A DNA stretch of 8,826 nt from an uncultured Oscillospiraceae bacterium (lineage in GTDB: Bacteria; Bacillota; Clostridia; Oscillospirales; Oscillospiraceae): NCBI GenBank assembly GCA_947624465.1, contig CANQKJ010000081.1:1-8826 (forward strand). The letters run 5' to 3'. Shown in pieces: positions 1-6,372 of the stretch; positions within the stretch are counted from its first letter, which is position 1; every line of letters starts with the position of its first letter. The notes beneath the pieces were generated by a model that searched no databases, was not told the DNA's origin, and saw nothing but the letters and a program-made list of their open reading frames with translations. The position numbers were made by a program, and so were the translations under genes.

Positions 1-863
1 CCCTCCGGGATGGCGGCCACCGCCAGGGAGACGGCGGACAGGAACATATCCAGGATGGGATGGCGGTAGAGGACCCCCACTCCGAACATCACCGCGCACA
101 CCGCCAGACATACGAAGGACAGCGTTTTGGAGATCTCGGCCATTTTCCGCTGGAGGGGGGTGGAGACCTCCTCCTGGCCGGTGAGCAGCCTGGCGATGCG
201 GCCCACCTCCGTGTCCATGCCGGTGGCGGTGACGGCGCACACCGCCCGGCCGTTGGTGATGACGGTGGAGGAGATGACCATGTTCACCCGGTCGGCCAGC
301 GGGGTGTCCTCCGGGAGGGGATCCGCCGCGGATTTGTCCACCGGCACCGATTCCCCCGTCATGGCGGACTCGTCGGCCTTCAGGTTGGCGCACTCCAAAA
401 TGCGGGCGTCGGCGGGGACCAGGTCGCCGGCCTCCAGGAGGATGATGTCGCCGGGGACGAGCCGGTCGGTCTCCACCCGAAGGGGCTTGCCGCCCCGGAT
501 CACCTTGGCCAGGGGGGCGGACATCTTCCGGAGGGCCTCCAGGGCCCGCTGGGCGCTGTCCTCCTGGGAGATGGAGATGCAGGCGTTGACCACAACGATC
601 AGCAGGATGATGAGGGCCTCGATCCAGTCCTCCCCGCCGGTGGAGACCAGGGACAGGACGGCGGCGGCCAGCAGGACGATGATCATGGGGTCCTTCAGCT
701 GCTCCAGGAACCGGAGGACCAGAGGCTCCTTTTTGGCCCCGGCCAGTCTGTTGGGGCCGTATGTAGCGAGGCGGCGGGCGGCCTCCTCCTCCGACAGGCC
801 GGCGGAGGGACGCACGTCCAGTTCCGACAGGACTCTGGAGGGGGGCAGGGAATACCATTGCAT
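1..863 (-). CDS. P-type cation-transporting ATPase, P2A (calcium-class), N-terminal part, truncated by window edge
   Basis: The N-terminal 287 residues of an ATP-driven cation pump of the inner membrane are present; the rest runs off the left edge. Reading from the ATG at 863, the protein has an N-terminal cation-ATPase domain (about 1-55, with YGPNRL at 35-40), TM1 (about 59-75), TM2 (about 80-97), the actuator domain (about 105-235) with the dephosphorylation motif TGES at 169-172, TM3 (about 246-265) and the start of TM4 ending AAIPEG. That TM4 form is usual in the P2A group (bacterial Ca2+ pumps, SERCA/PMR1 relatives), whereas Na+/K+ types have NVPEG. The phosphorylation motif DKTGT and the ATP-binding domain would lie outside the window. 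An AAGGAG site at 872-877, 8 nt before the ATG, fixes the start. A terminator lies between it and the upstream foldase gene, so it is probably its own unit. The exact ion (Ca2+ or Mn2+) cannot be decided from this part. Confidence 0.93.
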   Translation of the reverse strand, partial: MQWYSLPPSRVLSELDVRPSAGLSEEEAARRLATYGPNRLAGAKKEPLVLRFLEQLKDPMIIVLLAAAVLSLVSTGGEDWIEALIILLIVVVNACISISQEDSAQRALEALRKMSAPLAKVIRGGKPLRVETDRLVPGDIILLEAGDLVPADARILECANLKADESAMTGESVPVDKSAADPLPEDTPLADRVNMVISSTVITNGRAVCAVTATGMDTEVGRIARLLTGQEEVSTPLQRKMAEISKTLSFVCLAVCAVMFGVGVLYRHPILDMFLSAVSLAVAAIPE

Positions 864-886
864 AGGCAGCACTCCTTTTGCCCTCC

Positions 887-892
887 ATTATA
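887..892 (-). promoter_or_regulatory. Candidate -10 box for the P-type ATPase gene
   Basis: A perfect TATAAT on the minus strand lies 10 nt upstream of the AAGGAG ribosome binding site. It would give a 5' leader of roughly 17 nt. No convincing -35 is seen at 16-18 bp spacing; the nearest TTGACA-like string (TTCGAC, 907-912) is only 14 bp away. It could also be a chance match. Confidence 0.4.
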
Positions 893-935
893 GCTGGGGA
901 CAGGGGTCGAATGGACGGGAAGGGACAGGCAGAAC

Positions 936-968
936 AAAAAAAGGCCCATCCGCGTACGCGGATGGGCC
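936..968 (-). terminator. Rho-independent terminator of the foldase gene
   Basis: A perfect 26-bp palindrome at 943-968 (left half GGCCCATCCGCGT) begins 17 nt after the foldase stop codon. On the minus strand it is followed by seven T at 936-942. The stem is strongly GC-rich, and with a central hairpin turn of about four bases it leaves about 11 paired positions. It separates the foldase gene from the ATPase gene. The rest of the 864-985 spacer holds only the ATPase leader and its -10-like box. Confidence 0.93.
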
Positions 969-985
969 AAAAGGCGGTCGGGGAC

Positions 986-2104
986 TCAGCCCTCGGGGGC
1001 GGGGGAGGCGCTTTCCGAGATAAACTGTTCAGCCAGAGCCTGCTGATAGGCAGCGTATCGCTCATAAAAGCTGACGACATCCAGATCATCCAAAGCGGGA
1101 GACTGCACTACGTTTGCGTCGGCCAACCACTGGTCCATTTGTGTATCCAATGTGTGTGCTTTGCAGTCGTCGGCATAGGATATCAGATCTTCTACTTTGC
1201 CCCGAAGGAGAATGTGGTAACCATAGGTGGTCTCCAACACGTCGGAGATCTCACCGGGTTTGAGCGCCAACGCAGTTTCGGTAAACCCCTCCACCAGGGA
1301 GTCGTCTATGGTGTACTCATAACCATCGGGATTAGAGGCCAGGCCGGGATCTTCACTGTACTCTTTCATCAGTTCGTCGAACTTGGCCAGCTGCTCCTCC
1401 CCCTCCAGGGCCCGGAGCTGGGCCAGCAGCTCGTCGGCCTGGGCTTTCTTTTGGGCGACAGCCTCGTCGTTCAGGGGGTTGTTTTCATCATCTATTGTCT
1501 TGAGCAGGATGTGCTTTACCTGATAGACATAGTTGTTTAAGTCCTCCTCGGTGGGATCGGCTTGAATGGACAGCAGATTATCATAGTAGTAGTTGATGGC
1601 AGCGATAAACTTCATGGAAGCGTCAGACATACCATAGAGGGCTTTGAGCTGGTCATAGGTAAATTGGGAATCCTCCATGTCCATAGACGCCTCGGCAGAA
1701 GCCTGCTGTTCATCGGTGAGAGGACAGCCAAGCTCAGCCGCTTTTTGCGGCAGGATCGCATATACGGTAGTCAGAGCGATGGCATTGCTCAGCATCATAT
1801 CAGCATAATTGGCCACGGGTATTCCATATTCGGAGACAAGACGGTAGCAATTATAATACAGCCAATAGCAGAACAGGTCGGCGGTGATCTCCTCCCCGTT
1901 GACGGTGACCAGCACGTCCTCCGGGGAGAGGCCGGCGGAGAACTCCACGATGTTCTTGGACAGGTCGGCCACGATCTCAGGGGAGGCCGGGGGGTCCGGG
2001 GAGGCGGAGGGGTCCGCGGAAGGGCCGGCGCCGGGGCCGCCGCAGGCGGTCAGCCCCAGGGTCAGGATCAGGGCCAGCAGCAGGGCCGGCAGGCGTTTTT
2101 TCAT
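986..2104 (-). CDS. PrsA/SurA-like parvulin peptidylprolyl isomerase, lipoprotein
   Basis: This is a probable extracytoplasmic foldase that isomerises Xaa-Pro bonds in exported proteins, anchored to the outer face of the membrane by a lipid. The 372-residue product has a lipoprotein signal: MKKR, a hydrophobic stretch (about 5-18), and the lipobox LTAC with the acylated Cys at 21. A Pro/Ser/Ala/Gly-rich linker follows (22-43), then a mostly helical chaperone-like region (about 55-190). The parvulin domain is at about 193-303, seen as VKHILLK (196-202), KYS/EDPG-type loop around 247-254, LKPGEISDV (281-289) and TTYGYHILL (292-300). The C-terminal tail ends in Ser/Ala/Pro. The ATG at 2104 is chosen because a GGAG site (2114-2117) stands 9 nt before it; an in-frame TTG at 2119 would overlap that site. 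The gene has its own promoter and terminator. Base composition changes sharply within the gene. Which clients it folds is unknown. Confidence 0.9.
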   Translation of the reverse strand: MKKRLPALLLALILTLGLTACGGPGAGPSADPSASPDPPASPEIVADLSKNIVEFSAGLSPEDVLVTVNGEEITADLFCYWLYYNCYRLVSEYGIPVANYADMMLSNAIALTTVYAILPQKAAELGCPLTDEQQASAEASMDMEDSQFTYDQLKALYGMSDASMKFIAAINYYYDNLLSIQADPTEEDLNNYVYQVKHILLKTIDDENNPLNDEAVAQKKAQADELLAQLRALEGEEQLAKFDELMKEYSEDPGLASNPDGYEYTIDDSLVEGFTETALALKPGEISDVLETTYGYHILLRGKVEDLISYADDCKAHTLDTQMDQWLADANVVQSPALDDLDVVSFYERYAAYQQALAEQFISESASPAPEG

Positions 2105-2146
2105 GAGAGATCGCTCCAATCAAGGCAGATGTGGCGGATTTGGGCC

Positions 2147-2175
2147 ATTGTACCACTCCCGGCGGGGAAAGGCAA
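2147..2175 (-). promoter_or_regulatory. Sigma-A-type promoter for the foldase gene
   Basis: On the minus strand, TTGCCT (2170-2175) and TACAAT (2147-2152) are separated by exactly 17 bp. The boxes match consensus at 4/6 and 5/6 positions. Transcription would start near 2140, giving a leader of about 36 nt that contains the GGAG site. It lies in the 87-bp spacer after mfd. No terminator is seen in that spacer, so read-through from mfd is also possible. Confidence 0.65.
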
Positions 2176-2191
2176 GGGGACGGGAAGGTGT

Positions 2192-5100
2192 TCACGATTC
2201 TTTTACGTTTTGTCCCAGCAGGGTCCGGTAGCGCTCCATGAGGCCGGAGGCCAGCCGAAGGGGGTCCTCCCCCCTGCGGAGGCGGACGGAGAAGGAGGGG
2301 GTGTCGCCGGGGGAGAACAGCAGGCGGCCGGGATAGCTCCCCGCCAGCTCGGAGATGGTCTTTAAGTCGAACGAGGCGAGGGTGAAGGTGAGGACCCCCG
2401 CCTTCTGGCTCACGTCGCTGACGCCGCAGGCCATCCCCTGGCCCCGGAGGAGGGCGATGGAGATCAGGTTGTTCACCTGCCGGGGCGGGTCGCCGAAGCG
2501 GTCGATGAGCTCGTCGGTCATGTCGTCGGCGTCCTCCGATGTGCGGATGCGGGCGATGCGGCGGTACAGGTCCATCCGCTGCTCCGGCATGGGCACGTAT
2601 CTGTCCGGGATGGAGGCGGCTACGCTCAGATCGGCGGTACACTCCGCCTGCTGGACGGGGACCTCCCCCTTCTCCTCCAGCACGGCCTCCTCCAGCAGCT
2701 TCAGATACAGGTCGTACCCCACGCTCATCATGAAGCCGGACTGCTCCGGCCCCAGCAGATTGCCCGCGCCCCGGATCTCCAGGTCCCGCATGGCGATCTT
2801 GAAGCCGGAGCCGAACTCGGCGTACTCCCGGATGGCGGACAGGCGCTTGGCGGCCACCTCGGTGAGCACCTTGCCCGCCCGGTAGGTCATGTAGGCGTAG
2901 GCCCGCCGGGGGGAGCGGCCTACCCGCCCTCTGATCTGGTGGAGCTGGGCCAGGCCCATCTTGTCCGCGTCCTCGATGATGAGGGTGTTCACGTTGGCGA
3001 TGTCGATGCCCGTCTCGATGATGGTGGTGCATACCAGCACGTCCACCTCCCCGTCGGACACCCGGGTCATCACGTCGTTCAGCTCCTCCTGGGCCATCTT
3101 GCCGTGGCCCACCGCCACCGTCACGTCCTCCCCCAGCATCTCCCGGATGCGCCCGGCGGTGCGCTCGATGGTGTCCACCCGGTTGTGGAGGTAGTACACC
3201 TGGCCGCCCCGCTCCAGCTCCCGGCGCATGGCGTCGCACAGGACGGACCAGTCGTGCTCCAGCACGTAGGTCTGCACCGGCTGGCGGGAGGCGGGCGGCT
3301 CCTCGATGGCGGACATATCCCGGATGCCGGAGAGGGCCATGTTCAGCGTCCTGGGGATGGGGGTGGCGGACAGGGTGAGCACGTCCACCTGTTTGGACAG
3401 CTCCTTGAGCCGCTCCTTGTGGGTGACGCCGAAGCGCTGCTCCTCGTCCACCACCAGCAGCCCCAGGTCTTTGAACTTCACGTCCTTCTGGAGCAGCCGG
3501 TGGGTGCCGATCAGCACGTCCACATCCCCCTTTTCCAGGGCGGAGAGGGTCTTTTTGATTTGCTGGGGCGTGCGGAAACGGCTCACCACGTCGATCTCCA
3601 CCGGGTAGTTGGCGAAGCGGCCCTTGGCCGTCAGGTAGTGCTGCCGGGCCAGGACGGTGGTGGGCACCAGGATGGCGGCCTGTTTGCCGTCCAGCACGCA
3701 CTTCATCACCGCCCGGAGGGCCACCTCCGTCTTGCCGTAGCCCACGTCGCCGCACAGCAGCCGGTCCATGGGCCGGGCCTGCTCCATGTCCCGCTTGATC
3801 TCCCGGGCGGAGCGGAGCTGGTCCTCGGTCTCCTCGTAGGGGAACTCGTCCTCGAACTCCTTCTGCCAGGGGGAGTCGGGGGAAAAGGCGTACCCCGGCT
3901 GGCGCTGCCGCTGGGCGTAGAGCTGGATGAGGCCCCTGGCCAGATCTTTGACCGCCGCCCGGGTGCGGGTCTTGGCCCGCTCCCAGTCGGCGCCGCCCAG
4001 CTTGGACAGCTTTTTGGTCTCGGGGTCGTCCCCGCCGCCGATGTATTTGGAGATGGCGTCCAGCTGGGTGGCGGGGAGGTAGAGGGTGTCGGTGCCGGCG
4101 TAGGCCAGCTTCACATAGTCCTTCTCCACGCCGTCCACCGTCATCTTCACCATGCCCACGAACCGGCCCACGCCGTGGTGCTCGTGGACCACCAGGTCTC
4201 CGGGGGACAGGTCGGTGAAGGAGTCCACCCGGCGGCGGTCGGCGGCGTGCCTGAGCCGCTTGCCCTTTTTGCGGGGTTCGCTCCCGCCCTCGGTGAGGAC
4301 GGCGTAGGGGCAGCCGATGTAGTCGAACCCGGCGGAGAGGCCTCCCACGGCGATGGTGACGTTCCCCGGCTGGGGCAGGCCGTGGAGCTGGAAGTCCACG
4401 GCGGAGCGGATCTTCTGATCCCGCAGGAGGGACTGGAGGTTCAGGGCCCGCTGCTCACTGCCCACCAGCACCACCGTGCCGGTGCGGTCACGCTGGAGCT
4501 GGGACAGGTCGGCCACGGCGGTGTCCAGGCTGGCGCCGAAGGAGGAGAGCTGGCGGCCCTGGGCGGTGAGGACGACCTTCGGCGGCAGGGGGGCCGCCGA
4601 GGTGGCGAAGGAGTCCAAAAAGCACAGGGCGTGGTCGGACAGGCGGGCCATGAGCTGCCCCATATCGGCGGCAAAGACGGCGTGTCTGCCGTCCACCACC
4701 CCGTTTTCGATGAGGGTCTTTACGTCCTCGTTCAACTGCCACAGCCAGTTTTTGGCCCGCTCGGCCACCCGGCCCGACTCGCAGAGGCAGACCACCGCGT
4801 CCATGGGGAGATGGTCGGCGGCGGTGGCGAGGGTCCTGTACCGGGCGGGGAGGCGCTGATCCGGGGTGCGGACCCATTGGCCGTCCTCCCGGACGGGGAG
4901 GGCCTCCCCCACCGGCAGGAACACGGCCCGGTCCAGCTTGCCGGTCCGCCGCTGGGAGGACACGTCGAACAGGCCCATGGAGTCCACGTCCTCGTCCCAG
5001 AACTCCACCCGGACGGGGTCCTCCTGGGCGGGGGAGAACACATCCAGGATGCCGCCCCGGAGGGCGAACTGGCCCACCCCCTCCACCTGCTGGCACCGGG

Positions 5101-5584
5101 TGTAGCCCATGGCGGAGAGCCGGTCGGCCAGGTCGTTTAAGTCGTACCGGCCGGTGTTTTCCAGGGAAATCGTATGCTCCGCCAGCTCCTGGGGGGGCAG
5201 GGTCCGCTGGAGCAGGCCCTCGATGGTGGCCACGACCAGGGGGGCCTTGCCCTGGGCCATCTGCCAGAAGGCGGCCAGACGCCGGTGTTCCCACTGGCGG
5301 GAGGCCACCGCCCCCTCGTGGAACAGGAACTCCCGGGCGGCCAGCAGGGTGGCGGGGACCCCGGTGAGGGCGGTCACGTCCCGCCCCAGGCGGACGGCCT
5401 CACTCTCGTCGGCGCAGACCAGGACCACCGGGCAGTCCAGCTTCGCCATCAGCCCCGCGGCGAAGTGGGCCCGGTGGATCGGGGACAGGCCGGACACCTC
5501 CGCCGGGGAGCGGCCCCCCTCCAGGGCGGCCGCCAGCCGGGAGAACTCCGGGACCTGATCTAAGATGTGGAGGAGCGGCTTCAT
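2192..5584 (-). CDS. mfd: Transcription-repair coupling factor (Mfd)
   Basis: Mfd is an ATP-dependent DNA translocase that dislodges RNA polymerase stalled at lesions and recruits UvrA for transcription-coupled repair. The 1130-residue length matches the family (E. coli 1148). In order: the N-terminal UvrB-like module (about 1-330, with GLSPIHRAHFAA at 32-43), a middle domain, the CarD-like RNA-polymerase-interaction domain (about 455-515, with GDLVVHEHHGVGRF at 462-475), and the RecG-like helicase core. The core shows Walker A GDVGYGKT (612-619), DEEQ (713-716), LSATPIPRTL (738-747) and QIRGRVGR (883-890). The C-terminal TRCF domain spans about 985-1085. The ATG at 5584 is preceded by GAGGTG (5589-5594). 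It follows pth by 71 bp, as in the Firmicutes pth-mfd cluster. No key motif is missing. The sporulation-related fin gene, found between pth and mfd in B. subtilis, is absent here. Confidence 0.98.
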   Translation of the reverse strand: MKPLLHILDQVPEFSRLAAALEGGRSPAEVSGLSPIHRAHFAAGLMAKLDCPVVLVCADESEAVRLGRDVTALTGVPATLLAAREFLFHEGAVASRQWEHRRLAAFWQMAQGKAPLVVATIEGLLQRTLPPQELAEHTISLENTGRYDLNDLADRLSAMGYTRCQQVEGVGQFALRGGILDVFSPAQEDPVRVEFWDEDVDSMGLFDVSSQRRTGKLDRAVFLPVGEALPVREDGQWVRTPDQRLPARYRTLATAADHLPMDAVVCLCESGRVAERAKNWLWQLNEDVKTLIENGVVDGRHAVFAADMGQLMARLSDHALCFLDSFATSAAPLPPKVVLTAQGRQLSSFGASLDTAVADLSQLQRDRTGTVVLVGSEQRALNLQSLLRDQKIRSAVDFQLHGLPQPGNVTIAVGGLSAGFDYIGCPYAVLTEGGSEPRKKGKRLRHAADRRRVDSFTDLSPGDLVVHEHHGVGRFVGMVKMTVDGVEKDYVKLAYAGTDTLYLPATQLDAISKYIGGGDDPETKKLSKLGGADWERAKTRTRAAVKDLARGLIQLYAQRQRQPGYAFSPDSPWQKEFEDEFPYEETEDQLRSAREIKRDMEQARPMDRLLCGDVGYGKTEVALRAVMKCVLDGKQAAILVPTTVLARQHYLTAKGRFANYPVEIDVVSRFRTPQQIKKTLSALEKGDVDVLIGTHRLLQKDVKFKDLGLLVVDEEQRFGVTHKERLKELSKQVDVLTLSATPIPRTLNMALSGIRDMSAIEEPPASRQPVQTYVLEHDWSVLCDAMRRELERGGQVYYLHNRVDTIERTAGRIREMLGEDVTVAVGHGKMAQEELNDVMTRVSDGEVDVLVCTTIIETGIDIANVNTLIIEDADKMGLAQLHQIRGRVGRSPRRAYAYMTYRAGKVLTEVAAKRLSAIREYAEFGSGFKIAMRDLEIRGAGNLLGPEQSGFMMSVGYDLYLKLLEEAVLEEKGEVPVQQAECTADLSVAASIPDRYVPMPEQRMDLYRRIARIRTSEDADDMTDELIDRFGDPPRQVNNLISIALLRGQGMACGVSDVSQKAGVLTFTLASFDLKTISELAGSYPGRLLFSPGDTPSFSVRLRRGEDPLRLASGLMERYRTLLGQNVKES

Positions 5585-5619
5585 GGGACACCTCGAAAAT
5601 ACTAAAATTTGGAAGTTAT

Positions 5620-5644
5620 GGGCGCAAAAGGGCGCAAAACGCCC
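5620..5644. repeat. Tandem GGGCGCAAAA repeat with small hairpin, pth-mfd spacer
   Basis: The 10-bp unit GGGCGCAAAA occurs twice head to tail (5620-5629 and 5630-5639) and is followed by CGCCC. The second copy can fold into a 5-bp hairpin, GGGCG/CGCCC with loop CAAAA. On the minus strand the hairpin is followed by TTTTG, so it could act as a weak pause or terminator just after pth. The stem is short and the T run is only four, so full termination is doubtful. No clear mfd promoter is visible in this 71-bp spacer. Confidence 0.45.
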
Positions 5645-5655
5645 CTGATTTCTGG

Positions 5656-6243
5656 TCAGTTATACCTGTTCATGGCCCGGTCGACGCCCTCTTTCAGAAG
5701 GCACTCCACCGCGTCGGCGGCCCGTTTGACCGCCTCGTCCATGATTTTTTTGTCCTCGCCGGCGAGTTTGGACAGCACCCAGTCGGCCATGTCGTAGTCG
5801 GGGTGTGGCTTGCCGCCCACCCCCACCCGGAGCCGGGGGAACTGGTCGGAGCCCAGGTGCTGGATGACGCTCTTCAGGCCGTTGTGGCCGCCGGCGGAGC
5901 CCCCTCTGCGGATGCGGAGCCTGCCCAGGGGCAGGTCCACGTCGTCGGAGATGACCAGCACGCGGTCTGGGGGGAGCTTGTAGAACCGGGCGGCCTCACC
6001 CACCGCCTCACCGGACAGGTTCATGTAGGTCACCGGCTTCATCACCAGCACCCCCTGGCCGCCGATGGCGGCGGTATTGGTGAGGGCGTGATGTTTCAGC
6101 CGCTGGATGGGGAAGTTCCCCCGTTCCCCCAGCTCGTCGGCCACCAGGAAGCCCACGTTGTGGCGGGTGTTCTCATATTGGGCGCCGGGGTTGCCCAGGC
6201 CCACGACGAGCCAGGACACGGGCAGCTTTTTCTGGAACAGCAC
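5656..6243 (-). CDS. pth: Peptidyl-tRNA hydrolase
   Basis: Pth frees tRNA from peptidyl-tRNA that drops off the ribosome, by cleaving the ester bond in the cytoplasm; it is usually essential. The 195-residue product is of usual size. It carries GLGNPG (15-20), NTRHNVGF (25-32) with the catalytic His at 28, the substrate-binding Asn at 75 in MNLSG, the catalytic-partner Asp at 100 in SDDVDLP, and Asn 121 in GGHNGL. These correspond to E. coli Asn10, His20, Asn68, Asp93 and Asn114. The chosen start is GTG at 6243, because a strong AGGAGG lies 8 nt upstream (6252-6257). The in-frame GTG at 6252 lies inside that site and is unlikely. The N-terminus is a few residues longer than the common form that begins directly before VGLGNPG. 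It lies between prs and mfd, as in many Firmicutes. Confidence 0.97.
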   Translation of the reverse strand: MLFQKKLPVSWLVVGLGNPGAQYENTRHNVGFLVADELGERGNFPIQRLKHHALTNTAAIGGQGVLVMKPVTYMNLSGEAVGEAARFYKLPPDRVLVISDDVDLPLGRLRIRRGGSAGGHNGLKSVIQHLGSDQFPRLRVGVGGKPHPDYDMADWVLSKLAGEDKKIMDEAVKRAADAVECLLKEGVDRAMNRYN

Positions 6244-6248
6244 GGGGG

Positions 6249-6258
6249 TCACCTCCTC
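6249..6258 (-). promoter_or_regulatory. Strong Shine-Dalgarno site that sets the pth start
   Basis: The minus strand reads GAGGAGGTGA, almost the full complement of the 16S rRNA 3' end. The distance from AGGAGG to the GTG at 6243 is 8 nt, which is optimal. The only earlier in-frame start, GTG at 6252, overlaps the site itself. This supports a 195-residue product. Confidence 0.85.
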
Positions 6259-6269
6259 AAAAAAGGGGC

Positions 6270-6298
6270 CCCCGCAAAATGCAAAGCATTTTGTGGGG
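6270..6298. other. Hairpin A in the prs-pth spacer
   Basis: An inverted repeat with arms at 6270-6282 and 6286-6298 and a 3-nt AAA loop (plus strand) gives 13 paired positions. One of these (6274 with 6294) is a G-U wobble if the plus strand is transcribed and an A-C mismatch if the minus strand is. On the minus strand, the direction of the operon, the stem is followed by CCCC and then six T (6259-6264), ending directly at the pth Shine-Dalgarno site. It could weaken transcription or translation between prs and pth, but the T run is offset from the stem, so it is not a classic terminator. Confidence 0.6.
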
Positions 6299-6323
6299 AG
6301 AGGACGAGCAGCGAAATGAGCGA

Positions 6324-6345
6324 ACCCCGGCCGAAAGGCCGGGGT
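6324..6345. other. Hairpin B with GAAA tetraloop in the prs-pth spacer
   Basis: A perfect 9-bp stem (ACCCCGGCC with GGCCGGGGT) encloses the four bases GAAA when read on the plus strand; on the minus strand the loop is TTTC. The C(GAAA)G closing arrangement is a very stable RNA tetraloop. No T run follows on either strand, so it is not a plain intrinsic terminator. With hairpin A it takes up much of the 129-bp spacer between prs and pth, in which no ORF of note is seen. Confidence 0.6.
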
Positions 6346-6372
6346 GAGGGATATGGAGCTTGCGAGGACGCG

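Noticed and set aside
60..1023. Plus-strand open frames of 277 and 298 codons
   Set aside because: They are antisense shadows of the P-type ATPase, whose own reading shows TGES and PEG motifs.
1977..3755. A 592-codon open frame on the minus strand overlapping mfd and the foldase start
   Set aside because: It is an out-of-frame shadow rich in Arg, Gly and Pro, spanning two real genes and their promoter spacer.
2939..5140. A 733-codon open frame on the plus strand opposite mfd
   Set aside because: It is antisense to a fully conserved mfd. The translation is low-complexity Gly/Val/His/Leu-rich, as expected from the reverse complement of GC-rich codons, and has no domain signature.
6244..6372. 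A riboswitch or small protein gene in the prs-pth spacer
   Set aside because: The hairpins match no riboswitch architecture I can recognise (no purine-riboswitch or T-box core), and no start with a ribosome site gives a plausible peptide.
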